This document shows positions 35,198-47,551 of a stretch of 64,000 nucleotides of DNA, piece by piece. The stretch is from contig OX579637.1 in assembly GCA_951230915.1 (NCBI GenBank), positions 13,268,001 to 13,332,000 on the forward strand, read 5' to 3'. The notes below the pieces were generated by a model. The model saw nothing but the letters and a program-made list of their open reading frames with translations. It was not told the origin of the DNA and made no database searches. The stretch is from Antitrichia curtipendula (taxonomy: Eukaryota > Streptophyta > Bryopsida > Hypnales > Leucodontaceae). The translations under genes were made by a program, and so were the position numbers. Within the stretch, counting starts at the first letter, position 1. Each line of letters begins with the position of its first letter.

Positions 35198-37108
35198 ATG
35201 ACGGAACCCCCCGCCCGGAAACCGGCGGTGACCGCCCGGAGTGTCAGTCCGGTAATTCCGTTCAATCCGAATTGTCATAAGGAGTTGAAGGAGGATTTAG
35301 AGGTCATGGGCTGTGTCGGATTCTTACACCGCCCGTGGGACCTGAAGAGTGAGGGAATGATTGAGGAACTCTTTTACGGAGTTTCCAATCAGTATGAGTT
35401 GACGGTGAGGGGCCGCCCGAGAGCTTGGACACAAGAGCTCTGGGCCGAAACATATTTCACTGTTAACAGGGGGTTTGGATGGGCTGGATGGATGGAGAAG
35501 TTCGCAGCGGAAAGGATCCGGAACTCCGCCGACCCAAAGGAGGGATACGCGGCAACCGATTGTGTCTTTGCCCGGGATCAGCAACTCTTAGAGTTCCTGA
35601 TTTCCATCCTGTATCCGGAGAAACCTAGCCGGGTGACCATCACGGTGGCGAACATCATTTTCGGAGCTTTAGGAAATAGGGTAAACCCGCCCCCAAGACC
35701 CGTGAACTAGGGCGAACTTATTCACACGATTATGGATAAGTTAGCGAATGGGATTACAGGACGAAAGTCCAGTCCCATTAGCCCTTACCTTTTTCACATG
35801 TACCACCGGATGGAGACCCTGAGCGAGCCAGAGCAGCTCATGTACCGGAAAGGGGAAAACCTCCTCAAGTACGGACTGAAGCCGAAAGCTGAGCCGGAGG
35901 AGCCAGAATCAGAGGAGGAGGACGTTCAGGAGGAAGCACAAACAACTCTGGAGAAGGCCGGGCCCAGCAGACGGAAGTCTACGGATCGAGCCTCGCGAGG
36001 GAAGCAAGTGGCGGAAGGTTCCGTCCAACCGGAAAGTCCGAACCAGGACACGGATCCGGTCGAGAGCGCCATTCATTGGTTGCAAACGACAAGGACGGTG
36101 AACAACCGGATGGCGGCAGTTCTCCAAGACGTCTGCAATACATTAGGAGTGAAGGACGAAAGGGAGATCTTAGCCGCCATTGCACGGAGACTTGATCCGG
36201 AAGACGTCAAGGTCATGTACACCCAGATCCGGACTCTTCAGGAGGAACGAGACCAATTTCGGAGCCAGCACCAGTGGTCGGAACGGGAGATGCACATCGC
36301 CAATCGGAAGGCGACGGAGGCGATGGCTCTAGTGCGGAAACTAGGAGACCTGATCGACCTTCCGGCCAGCACCATCTCAAGGGCCCAACTCTGGAAGTCC
36401 CAGATGGTGGCCCAAAGACACATCACCGGAACAAAGGTCGTGCTCATTTTGACGGATTTCGAGGCTCGGATAGAGGGAGTGCTTAAGGAGATGTGGCAGC
36501 TGATCGGAAGCCTCGACCCGAACCTACTTGACCAAGCAATGTTCGCAGATCTTCCGGGAGGAGGGTTCCAAAAAACTCAAGGAGCCGGAACTTTGACGGA
36601 GAAGAGGAATCCGAGAATCCAGACTCGTGTGGTAACTTATCCAGAAGTCACTACACCGAAGGACGCGGGCACGCAGACCACCGTTCTGGAGGAGTCATTC
36701 GGAAGACAGGCGGTGGTAAACCTGTTTCTGCCTCTCTAGCTAACGGAGATGGAAGCTGAGGCCATAGCAGCAGCAAGTGTCAGAATCTTAGCCCGGACCG
36801 ATCCAGATAGGTTTTTACACATGCAGAACAAGCCTCCACTTGCGAATCCGGACAACACCGTCATCAATCTGACGGAGACGAAGTCGATGCGGCAAAGGCA
36901 AACGAGGTTAGAGGAGCCGCTAGAGATTGAGGAGACGGAAGAGGAATCCGCCGAGTCTCACTCCCAATCCAAAGAAATGGATTCAGATCCGCCTCAGATC
37001 CGATCTCAATCTAAAACGAAGAGGACTGCACCGAAGGTGACTACCTGGAAGCCAACTCTTGCGAATCTGAGGGCGGACCGTCATCAAAGAAGCCCCGCAA
37101 ATGACTAG
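35198..37108 (+). pseudogene. Element-like gene, one frame with two in-frame TAG codons
   Basis: One frame runs 637 codons from ATG 35198 to TAG 37106, broken only by TAG at 35708 and 36737. The N-terminal domain includes LEVMGCVGFLHRPWDL, VRGRPRAWTQELWAETY, ILYPEKPSRVTITVANIIFG and, after the first TAG, GRKSSPISPYLFHMYHRME. The middle is Glu-rich then coiled coil (about 36180-36520). The tail is charged and low in complexity. I recognise the first domain loosely as a repeated, retroelement-like gag or plant-mobile type protein of non-seed plants; no protease or polymerase is present. Both stops could be Gln or Trp codons changed by one base. Codon use and flanks are strongly ccgga-rich, unlike the neighbours. 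Confidence 0.55.
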
Positions 37109-38100
37109 TGCGGATTGTTGCCTTGGTAGTTAGGATTTTGTCTTCTTAGTTACTTCCGGAATGGGTAACCCGGACTGTGGGCCCCTGGTTCCGGACCTTT
37201 AGGATTTTAACGGCTTTCCGTTTTAGCCAGAACGGTTATTAGGACCGTTAGTCGGATTTCTAGTTGGCCGTTGGCCGGGTTTTGTGTGGGCCTTTTGGCC
37301 GCATTTTGTTTGTTTTTAAAGGCAGGCCGGCTTGTTGGCCTATCATTCCCTTTCTTGTCATTTAATCGGAGCTTATGGAGATCAGTTTGATCATTTCTTT
37401 GCGTATCGCGTTTATGATTAAGTTGCATTTTAGTTTGTGAGTGAGAGTGTACGAGAGGGAGTCCGGATCCTTTGACTGACGGATACATATGCTGTGACGG
37501 AAGAGCCTTAGACCTGTGAAAGAGGAGCTGTGCGTGGTGCCTTTAATTTGCTGGAACGGTGATCTGGTAGAAGCCTGTTACGGGTGAGGGTGCGAGTCCG
37601 GAAGTCCAGGGAGGATTCCGTGTGGAGATAAGCAACCACCAGAGGAATTATCCCAGCCATCGGAAGGTCTGTCAACCTCCGGAGCAGTCGAGAGCTAAGA
37701 AGTCAGCACTACAATCCGGGAAGTCTGGATCTGTCGTTGTAGTAAGGTGGATCTAACTGGGCCTTATGTGACCTACTTTTCGGATAAGTCATCCGGAAGA
37801 TTGTGAGGGTACGGATTTCTCCCCTTGCTATTACAGTATAATTCTTGGGTGTTTGTTTTGGTTATTACGGATAGAGAGTGTGAATTAGAAGTGGTGACTC
37901 CCTGCCCCTTGGAAAGATCAATAGTGGAGCCCCTAAGGGTGAAACAGGGGTATCTAAAACCAGTTACTTAGAGAGTCGGAACCGGATTCCGGAAGAGGAC
38001 AGATCCGGACTAGAATCCAGATAAAACTAGTTTCCGGAAGAGAGCAATAGGCTGTATGGATTGCTTGGGGTGTTTTTGAAAGTGATCCAGATACTCCAAA
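37109..38100. other. 3' flank of the 35.2-kb relic
   Basis: This stretch keeps the ccgga-rich composition of the relic and then changes abruptly to AT-rich DNA near 38100. It probably marks the element's 3' limit. A tttttaaaggcaggccgg word near 37313 could be a second promoter-like site. I compared it by eye with 34900-35190 and found no convincing long terminal repeat pair. Confidence 0.4.
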
Positions 38101-41100
38101 ACTTGCAGCAACATAGTAGAATTCTCTGGGACGATAACTCGCGTCATCTTACCACATTATTGTGTTAAAGATACTTACGCCTAGACTACGCGTACGACAG
38201 GAGCCATATTTGAAATCAATGCATCTAGCTAGACATGCATCTTCCTTTACACAATTCAACCGCAGAAGTATGAACAATGTTAAGAAAAATCCTTACAACA
38301 GCTAGTTCTTGGAGATTCTATGCTTCTCAAAACATCTCAAGGTCCGCAAACATTGAATATGGACAAATCCCGACTAATTTGGAAACAACAGCTCATACAT
38401 AATGGCTTGACCCTATGAATAGAACGTCATGAAATCTCAGGCAAGAGCGTAGGTCCAATCCTCTAAAATCACCCTAAACGCTGTAAAAATGTAAACAACA
38501 ATACTCACTCCCAAATTTACGCAAAACCAATCCAACATTTGATTGAAAAAAAAACCCTGATCTGGCATCCTGCGGCCTCTAATTGATCCCAGCTTTATTG
38601 AAGATGAGATTTGCTACACTTCATTACGGGAGAGATTGTGTGATTGTTAAGCCAACCCTGCACCTTCCAAGTCTCACTAGCACTATTTTCTGCTCGTAGT
38701 TACAACTCGTACTGTTGCCCAAACATGAACCCTCCCCAAATCCTCACATTCCAAAGCAAAATGCTGATTTTTGCAAATTCAAAATTCAAAATCTAAAGAG
38801 AATGTCAAACTACTCGTCCACTAACAGTACTTACAACCATAGACTAGAGGTCAGAAAGTGCCAAAGAACAAATTCAAAGCGCTGCAATCCGACACATCTG
38901 TACCTACGTCAAACAAACCAACAAACCTAAATCGTGACATGTAGTGAACTCTAAATTTACCAAAAGTACTACCAAATCATGATGAAAAAATTCCATTACG
39001 CTAATAACCAAGGGAAAAAACATTGAGGTTGTAGAATTGCCTACTTCTCTCCTAATGATTAACCACCCCAGCACATTGTGAGTGTTTAAATCTCCCCCCT
39101 TCAGAGGTAAAACGTGCACACGGATTCTAGCGGCATGAAAAGTAATTTCTAGGGGATGAAATTAAACGTAGTGTTCTTTGGCCTTCCAAGCAATGGACAC
39201 TTTGTTATGTTGATTTTACCTAATTTAAATGCTTCAAAACACACTAATAGTTAAGAAATAAAGGTTGTTAAGGGTTAATTAAATGTGATTAAACTTCTAA
39301 ATAAACTAAAATTCTACCTAATCTAAATCAAAGAATACAATTTGCCCTTTCCGAAATGGTAAAGCAAGCTAGATTCTGATATTCCTAGCAAAAGTTATGC
39401 GTGGATGAAATCCGACCCTAATTCTATCCTAAAAACTTCATCCGTCAACTAAAAATAGCAGAACAATGTGAAATAAATCTAAATTTCAGGGTTAAAAGGT
39501 TGATTAAGTTAACTAATGGAATTTTGAGAAAAACCTAATTTTAACCTAGTTTCGGAATTTTCATCCAAATTTAGGCCAAATTTTTATCCACACTTTTATC
39601 CTTTCAAATTAAAGTAGTTTTAAAAGTAAAAGGTGGATTTGGAATCTTAAAAAGATTCTCTAAAAGATTATGGTTTCCAAAGATTTCCTAGTTGTTCCTT
39701 GAGAATATTCCTAATTGTTCTTTAATTAAGCCTAATTCTAAGTTATTATTCTAATTTCAGTGATTTTCTATAGTTTTATGGTTTTTGTGGGTAAAGTGAT
39801 AAATTACTTTTTTATAATGGTAAAAAGTAAGAATTTTGGACTTCTAGGTAAAAACTTATGAATGAATGAAAATTCCCCTCAGTTGGATGGAATTCGGTTT
39901 CAATAAGTTTTGTGTAGAATTTAAGGGATAAATTAGGGTTTAATTTTCCCAATTATTCTAATATTTCCTAGATTCCTAAATTACGTTAGATTTCTTTTGA
40001 AATTCCTTTGGATGAAATTACTATTTCGATTTCCAAATTCACTCAAAGTTAATCTAATTATTACTTTCACGGTTATAGTTAAGTTTTTTAAAGTTTTTCA
40101 ATGATTTTAAATTCTAACTAGCTATCGGATTCCTAATTTTGTTAGTTTTAGTTTTCTAATCTAATTTTTAAAGAATGAAAGCAAAAGAGAAAACAAAAGA
40201 AAAGTTTTGAAATTCATACCTCAGTATCGAGAATGTCGATCGTCCCATCATCGCAAAACACCATCATAATCGTCTCCTTGAAATTCTCCATTGTCTTTCA
40301 TGTATTTGGAAGAAATCTTAGTATTATTGTTTCTAAACCTATCTAAAAAGTCCAAGTTTGTTAGTTTTGGCAATTTAAAACTAATCCTTTGATTTTAGGA
40401 AATTAAATTAAATGATAAATTTAATTCATTTTTTCCAAGTTTTCAATGAATAGTAGTTTATTCGATTGCCAATTGTTTAATCGTTATTTTGTTAAATATT
40501 CCAAGATATTATTTGGTGTTTGTTTGTATCTATTTGGCTTATTAGGCCTAATAAAACAAAACCCAAACAACAAAATAACACTAATTTGTCTTTGGAATCC
40601 TAATTAATAACTAAAATCAACCAAATGAACAGTAATCTAATAAAATAAGCTAAAATAATCAAAACAAATCTATCGATGAATAGTAAAAGCACAACAAAAC
40701 AAAACCAAGGCCCACGTGAATAGTTAGATGAATAGGGAAAACAAACAAAACAAAGAACAATGCCAATTGAATAGTAAATGAATAGTGAGACACTACCTTA
40801 ATGATTTTTAATTCCGACCTTCCTTCCGAGAGTATCTAACCTCCTCCTTCTTCTTAATTGTCACTTCTAAGTCTCTTCAACTTCCAACTTCACTTGTTTT
40901 CTTCACTTCACTTGTCTCCTTCAAAGTTTGGTTGTTGAGTTGGTAGTGTATGTCTAATCAATCAAATTAGATCAAAGTTAATTCAGTTTAGTTGTTAGAT
41001 GGCTGTGGACCTTAGCATGTAGAAAATCACAAGTTAGTATGCGAACATGGCAAATTATAATTTTAGTTTTCTAGTTCAACAGTTGAATGATTTGATGGCC

Positions 41101-41423
41101 TGGACTTCACCAAATTGTTTCCAAGCTGACTTTGATGGCTTAATCGTCTTCTGTTCCCACCTTGCCTGGACTCTCCCAACACCTCCACTCACTGCCTGGC
41201 TCCCTCGAGTACTGCCCAGTCACTACTTCTTGTTGCCACGTGGCACGGCGTTATTGGTTAGGACCTGGCCAACCAAACCAAACCCCAAAGCATTAAAAAA
41301 CACAGACCAAATGGCCAATTTTCAGTCCCGATGGTCCAATTTCGACCCAAATTCAATCGAGACTTCACTCGTACGTTTGAGACCTCGATCAGCACCTTGG
41401 GACCTCGATCAGTTCGTCTTCTC
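38101..41423. other. AT-rich, gene-poor interval
   Basis: Long stretch with many short open frames of biased composition. The 126-codon frame at 41047-41427 has no recognisable motif. No transposon ends or regular repeats were seen. Confidence 0.5.
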
Positions 41424-41515
41424 CTGATGTGGTTTGGCTCCTTGTTGGCTCCTTGTTCTGATGTGATCTGGCTAGTTGCTGGCTCCTTGTTCTGATGTGA
41501 TCTGGCTACTTTTCT
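41424..41515. repeat. 34-bp tandem repeat
   Basis: Units starting ctgatgtgatctggct at 41424, 41458 and 41492 are spaced 34 bp apart and share gctggctccttgtt. About 2.6 copies are present. Confidence 0.8.
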
Positions 41516-42198
41516 GATCTTTGGACTGGTTCTAATTTCTAGTAACTAACTGGTTAACTGGAAAGAAAAAACAACAAAACTAAACTAATTAAAATGAAAG
41601 AGATCAACTAAGCTAATTTTTGGGATTTGACTACTTCTAAAACAAAGCAACTCTTAACTAATTGTTTTTTGGGTTTTGGGGGGATAATGACTAAAGCAAG
41701 CAATTCTATGGGATCTAACTAATAATTTGAGGCTTTTTGGATGGTTTTTCTAAAGCAACTAGCAAGCAAATTCTAACTAATGGATCTTGGGGGTAATAAC
41801 TAAGAAAAGCAACTAAACTAAATGTTTTGGATTTTTTGGGTTGCTAACTAGCAAAACGACTAAACTAAAAGCTAAACAATCAAATAAAATCCATAACTTT
41901 GGCAAGGAAAGCAGAAAGCAAATGAGCAAATTCTAGCGAAAGAAAGGGAGCCACTTGATGAAGGTTTTTAGCTTAAATAGCCAGCACCTCGAGGGTTTTT
42001 TCCAAGTATTCTCTCAAGTTTCAAGGTAAACTTTCGTTGAGGTGAAAGCTTCGCCGTGCGGGGGCAACCCCAGGTCAAATCGAATAATTTTAAGTGTCAA
42101 GTACCCATTTCCAAGTTTCAAAAGTCAAAGCTCCGCCGTGTGGGAGCAACCCTAGGACAACCGGAGCTTCTTAAGCCAATTTAAGTATTTTGAAAGTT

Positions 42199-42345
42199 AG
42201 ATTCTAAAGGAGGTATACATGACAGTGTTTAACCAAACATTAGAAACCAAATCTTCCAAAATTTCAAGTCACAGTTAACGTTTAATCGCTAAAGGAGGTA
42301 CACATGAAAGTGTTTAACCGAACATTAGCGACCAAATTCTCAAAT
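42199..42345. repeat. Duplicated leader-like segment, about 86-bp spacing
   Basis: Two copies of ctaaaggaggtayacatga followed by agtgtttaaccraacattag and accaaat lie near 42207 and 42293. Confidence 0.7.
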
Positions 42346-42743
42346 TTCGTTATACAACGAACTTTGAGTGGAAAATTAGTCTAAAATACTTTTGGCAAAG
42401 TCAAGCTTCGCCGCTTTAAGTATTTTAGTACCAAGTACAGTTCATGTCTCACAATTTGTTAGTATTCAAGTAATTTAGGTAAAGAATCAAGTTTTGGGGT
42501 TTTCGACCTCCAAATTCAAACAAGAAAGCAATAGGTTTTGAAGGGACCCTCTAGTCCTTCAAAACGCAAGGGAAATAGCGAGAAATGCAAAGAAATAGAA
42601 GGAATTAGCCAATTTTTGGCTTAAAGTGCTCCAACAACGTGTTGGTAGCACAGCAGAGCAACAATAAGGAAATGAAAATAAGGTTTGGTCTGACAACGTG
42701 TCAGTACCAAGAAAAATGAGGGTTTGGAAATAAGAATGAGGGT

Positions 42744-42806
42744 ACCGACAACCTCCAGGGGAGGCCTTTTATACTCAAGCCAAGCCCTCCCCGGTAAGTT
42801 GTCGGT
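42744..42806 (-). promoter_or_regulatory. Hairpin enclosing a minus-strand TATA box
   Basis: Arms accgacaac (42744-42752) and gttgtcggt (42798-42806) are exact complements. Between them are cctcc/ggagg words and, on the minus strand, gagtataaaagg (TATA at about 42767-42773). The arrangement resembles a retroelement promoter. No transcript is predicted from it with confidence. Confidence 0.4.
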
Positions 42807-43777
42807 TAAAAAACGTTTAACTAACTACCTAACTAAATTCTAAACTACTATGAGATATTTTGCATTTAATCTTTGTTTAATAGGAAGGAAGGTCCTCAAG
42901 CAAGTTCCTTGAAGGCTTTAATTAGCCTTGAAATCTTGCCTAAATCAAATCCTTGAATTTCCCAAAAGATTTTATGAAAATAACCCTAACTAACCTAGAT
43001 ATTTTGTAATTTAATCCTAGGTCAATTCCAAATATTCTTAGTTTAATCTAAATTGGCTTTTAAAGGAAAGATTTGACATCTTAACTAAATCCAATCTTCG
43101 ATTTTCACCAAGATATTTTGTTAATTAACCTCGAATTACTACAAATTACTCTAAAAAAGTCAAACTAAGAGCTGACCCTATCTATCTTTTAGGGAAAAAC
43201 TCCAATTTGAAAACTGATTGCGCCATCGCGTTCAGAAGACCCCAATTAGTCTAGAAGACCCTCTACCCCCTTCTTCCAGGTTGTAAATATTTGTAAAAAC
43301 CACTAACGATAATTCTAAAGAAAAGTCAAAATCCCAACTAATAGAATTTGAGTTTTCCGAGAAAACTAACTGGCTAGGGTTGCTTGGAAGGTTCGTGATA
43401 GTAAGAAAACATTCCTTGTTTGCGACATTCGGACACCGCTAGCTCCTGGCTCGCCGGTCAACTCGCCGTTGTGTTGTAAATTCTTGTTAAATTTGATGTT
43501 GTTGCCGATTCGGGTACTTTTGACTATCAGAAAGTCTTCAAACTTGACAGGTCGCTCATCTAATACATAAAACTCTAATCTAATTTTTAGTGAGATTTTA
43601 CCGCACTCTGGGTAATTTCTAAGAAATTACCATCAGTTTCAAAGGCGGTTGACTTCCCATGGAGTCATCGTGGAGTTTTGTAAAATCCCGAAACGTTTGG
43701 GCAATCTTTTGGGAAGTGTCCAAAGGCCAAGGGCAAAACCAAACCTCCAATAAGGATGCTAATTTTAGCAATTCCTT

Positions 43778-43806
43778 AATAATTTCCGCCCGGGGGGGAA
43801 ATTATT
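43778..43806. repeat. Inverted repeat with 10-bp arms
   Basis: Arms aataatttcc and ggaaattatt flank a G/C loop of 9 nt. It could be a small transposon end or an RNA hairpin; there is no gene next to it. Confidence 0.6.
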
Positions 43807-44713
43807 CTAGTACCGGGGTTGTTGTGGATGATTAGTTCCGCTGTTGATCTCTTGGCATGCTTTTACCCTAAAAGCACCTTTCTGTAAGCTCCAATCACCT
43901 CGCCCTTCTTCTACTTTGCATTCTGATTCATATTCTTCAACATTTATAGGTCTTCATGTAACTAATCCATATTCTACATGAATTGGATCGAGATACTTCT
44001 AAACCTTAATATAGACTCTTGCACTTTAGCCAGGATGTCACATGTATTCACATGTCAAGTGTTACATGGACAAGACACTAGAACTGGCTAACTCTCACTT
44101 CCTCACATCTCTCTAATACGTTAATATGGACTCTAAGACACTGAACTTAAGACATAAACATAGAAAAGCATAGTATTTTGTGCTTTCCATGAATTTAGGA
44201 AGAAGGCCTTATTCATTAAAATGAGACAATTTGGCACTTTTGAGACTTTGGAAATCGAGGTGTGAAGGTCCATTGTGGTAATATTTATTGAACACAAAGG
44301 TAAATTATTTTAAGCATACAAAAAGCAGAAAAAAAAAAAACCATGATCATCCAAATGCCTTCAAGCAATTCAAGAGGGAAACTCATTGATTGATGAAATG
44401 ATGGGAAACTATTATCATCATTCTATACCAAAGACAATTAAGCGGTCAATACAAAGCACCCAAACACATACTCAGTAAGTTTAATATTTTCAAAATTTTC
44501 AATACACAGAAAAGATGCAACTTTCACTGACGATATCAGCAGAATAGAATCAATGGTGTAAATGAGTAAAACCATGTGGGCACCGGGGAGGCTTACTGTA
44601 CATGAAGCTCCCTAATTTTTGTAATTAATGTTTATCTGTACTTATTATTTACCACGCTTTTAATAGTAAAGGATGCTTAGAAGTCCATGGCTTTGAAAAC
44701 TTTTCAAGCTACC

Positions 44714-46662
44714 CTAGACATCGTTATCGCCTGTACAATTACTCTTGGTTGCTTCCAACGCTTTCAGCTTTGCCAAGCCCTTCAAAATATCGTCACGTCG
44801 AGAACAATAGTGGGGCCCACCTGCCCCGACCATCCCACCAGGGAAGCCCACACTCTGCGAGCCGTCTTCTTTTCGCTTCCTATTTCGAATGCTTGGAGAA
44901 CCCTCGGATGTAGAATGAGATTTGGCCCCCCTACGAGGCGGCCTCGGAACCATTGTAGCGACATCATTTATGTACGTTACTCCCGATCCAATTGATTTTG
45001 AGTTGAGAGAGCGCCTTTGGTCTCTGATAATCCTCTGACGAAAAAGGGAATCAGTTGAGGGCGACCGCCTTACCCCCACAGATAATGAAGGACAAGGACG
45101 ACTGCTCTCGAGCCGAGGGACAGAATTCGCAATTTCCGCCCCAACTTCGACGCTCCTCGTGTACCCCACGCGAGCAGCCGAGGATGTCATCACATCCACG
45201 CACATATGTGAACGTTCAAGGGGTCTCGGAAAGATATCCTCGCCTCGAGGGTGCCCGCTGCCCCCTCCGACGGTCAGGTCTAGCTTCCGACTGGTCCCAG
45301 CCTCATTGCATGGAGCCGGCGAGAAACAACATCCTTGAACCGAGGACAATTGCTTCAGAGAGGACGGAGAGCAGATGGGAGTCCTTTCAGGGCCGCGACT
45401 AGGGGGGCTGTCAACGGCGCCGTCCTCGACGTTTCCCTTCGAGAAATCGATGGCCGCAGACGCTGCGTCCTCTGTTGTGCGCATCATGAACGGGCCTGAA
45501 AACACAGAGGGCTTCATGCTCCCCCCACCAGAATCGGATTCGGATTCGGAAAGCGACTTCTGGGATCCGGAAAGGAGACTCTCCGTGAGCCCGCGCCATT
45601 TGGGCAAGGCTCCAACAACCGGAGCTTCCACCTGCATGAACACAAGAATAGAGATGTCCTCCGAGCATCAACACCTTGCCAGAAGCACGAAGACAAGCAT
45701 CGCAAACGAGATGGACAATGAGAGACATAGACAACACAATTATGTGAATCTTAAATTGAATTTATTATTTACAAGTGAAATTCCTGTACAATATATACTC
45801 ACTACAAAATTGTCTTCCGGTCCGGAGAGATCTACGTCCTACGCCCGCCGGGCTCTATCACTAAATTAAACGCCGGAAGTTCGAACCGCGAACCCACATT
45901 TCGCGCGGACTCTCTCATTCCATGGAGCATCCCACGGACCTCCTCGGACGAAGAAGCGAGTGGGTCTCCGCCTATCCAATTCACAGACACATATTCCCGG
46001 AGGCCACCGGGTTCGCATTCGGATTCTAGACGCGAAAGCCATGGCAAGAGATTTCCCATGAGAAAGTTGTCCAGCCGTTGCGGGTGGCGCCAGGAGCGGA
46101 GGAATATGGCATTGCCCTTCTCATTGCAAACACTCTTCTCGGGAGAGTCATCGATGAGAAGGGTGTTGTCCGCGGTAAAAGACTTGTCTTCACCGGACAT
46201 GGAGAAGACCTGCTCGGAGAGCACCTTAAGAAACACGGGCTTTGCCCCATCGTGAAGAAACCGCCCTCGTGTGGTTTCTATCTGCCGACAGTGCTCCTGT
46301 CCGAGGACTTCAAAAGGGGCCCTGATTCCCTTGAACAAGAATTCTGCCACCATCTCCGCAGTCGAAAGCTTCATGGAGGACCACACGACTATCCTGGCCG
46401 TGATCTGCGAGATATCGTGAAGGAATTCCCACAGATTGGGCCTCCCAAAGACCGCTTTGGCACCGACAATGGTAGGATTCATGTGGCAAAGTACATTTTG
46501 ATCGATACTATACGGCTTAAATTTTTTAGCGTACAATCTTGACTCGTACTGGCACAGGATTCCGTTTAGGTCGAACACAATATTCAGCCACTTTCCCCTC
46601 GGTTCGGGCACTACTGGCGAAACACTTCGCGGCACGATCTCTCCGCGTTCCACCGATTCTAC
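44714..46662 (-). CDS. FCP1-homology (NLI-phosphatase-like) protein, 5' end uncertain
   Basis: The main exon starts after a pyrimidine-rich acceptor, TTTCATCAG, at 46663. It carries LNIVFDLNGILCQYESRLY (motif I), then FGRPNLWEFLHDI, ARIVVWSSMK and LLIDDSPEKSVCNEKGNAI. In FCP1-type phosphatases both Asp of D-x-D act in catalysis. Here the second is Asn, so activity may be lost or altered. A second exon after CATGCAG at 45629 gives a Ser-rich tail (SLSESESDSGGG) to TAG at 44714. It joins in phase if a donor near 45859 is used; otherwise the protein ends at 45832. A likely upstream exon with MPVKALPKGSKQW (46796-46698) would need an intron of only 35 bp, so the 5' end is unresolved. Confidence 0.6.
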
Positions 46663-47202
46663 CTGATGAAAGCAAGACAACAAAGAAATGGAGTTACTTG
46701 CTTGAATGCAAAGTCAGGTGACCCAGACAATGGGACGGAGCACTGAAATCCACTAATCCATTGCTTGCTCCCCTTAGGAAGGGCTTTCACGGGCATCGGG
46801 CGGTGCAAACCAACAGTAATGTTTGGCTGAGTAAGAAAGACAATGACAACAGAGTACAATTAGATTGACGTGCCTTTCAAAATACACCATGTCCATTTTT
46901 ATTTACAGGAAAAATAATATACATTATCACATACAACGTTGTCATTCGAGAGCGTAACTAATCGGAAGGCACTGCTACGCTACACTTTTCAAGACGGTGA
47001 TCGTTGGCAAGAATGTCTTTCGACGCCAAACTATACAGGAGGACCCTCCTGCCAAACAAAATACGTAAGGTATGAGTGACAAGCACTTTGGAAATGTGGG
47101 ACCTGAACATGGATCAGGTACACCTTGTTCAGTTTTACCCTCGACTCGAGGCTAATCGATTAGATGTAATTGATGTATGTCTTAAGTGTCAGCGTCAGTG
47201 GT
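46663..47202. other. Spacer between the two minus-strand genes
   Basis: Contains the possible first exon of the FCP1-like gene (to 46826) and one copy of the 21-bp palindrome (47135-47155). Nothing else is supported. Confidence 0.4.
47135..47155. repeat. 21-bp palindromic element
   Basis: ttaccctcga, central c, tcgaggctaa: two 10-base arms that are complementary except for one position. It lies downstream of the last exon-like piece. Confidence 0.8.
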
Positions 47203-47530
47203 TTAGACAGCAACATGATCGTCCGGACTCAAGAGGGAGTCATATGGATCAGGGGATTGTACTTGTCTTGAATCGTCAGAGTTCTGTCCAATCGCTGTCG
47301 CAACTGCCGGTGCAGGCGACGCCCCTTTGTCCTCCTCCGGTACATTGTCCAGTAGGATGTCCTCTTCGTCTCCGTAGTCCACAAGATCGAGCTCCGGCGA
47401 TCGCTCTAGCGGTCCAGATCCCTCCCGCACGGACGGCGGACGGGGAGAAACGGCTAGTACAACATCTCAAAGGTTCTCACGCGGCATAGCAGCATCGCCG
47501 ATCATGATGTCAGAGACTCCCGTCTGTGAT

Positions 47531-47551
47531 TTACCCTCGACTCAAGGGTAA
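47531..47551. repeat. 21-bp palindromic element in a probable intron
   Basis: ttaccctcga, c, tcaagggtaa: arms with one mismatch. It sits between the frame ending at 47542 and the piece at 47440-47203. Confidence 0.8.

Larger units (their letters stand above)
41516..44713. other. Gene-poor interval, probably a minus-strand element
   Basis: No coding region was found. Duplicated words include gccgtgcgggggcaacccc/gccgtgtgggagcaaccct (about 42055 and 42135) and ctaaaggaggtacacatga (42205 and 42291). A minus-strand TATA word and an inverted repeat lie at 42744-42806. These suggest terminal or leader sequence of an unidentified retroelement in minus orientation. Confidence 0.35.

Noticed and set aside
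34900..38100. Complete LTR retrotransposon around the 35.2-kb relic
   Set aside because: No matching terminal repeats, primer-binding site or polymerase could be found by eye.
41047..41427. 126-codon plus-strand frame
   Set aside because: No motif, and it lies in gene-free DNA next to a 34-bp tandem repeat. The length is possible by chance.
46663..46697. 35-bp intron between MPVKALPKGSKQW and the FCP1 exon
   Set aside because: It has GT and AG ends but is shorter than normal plant introns. A frameshift or a different upstream exon is as likely.
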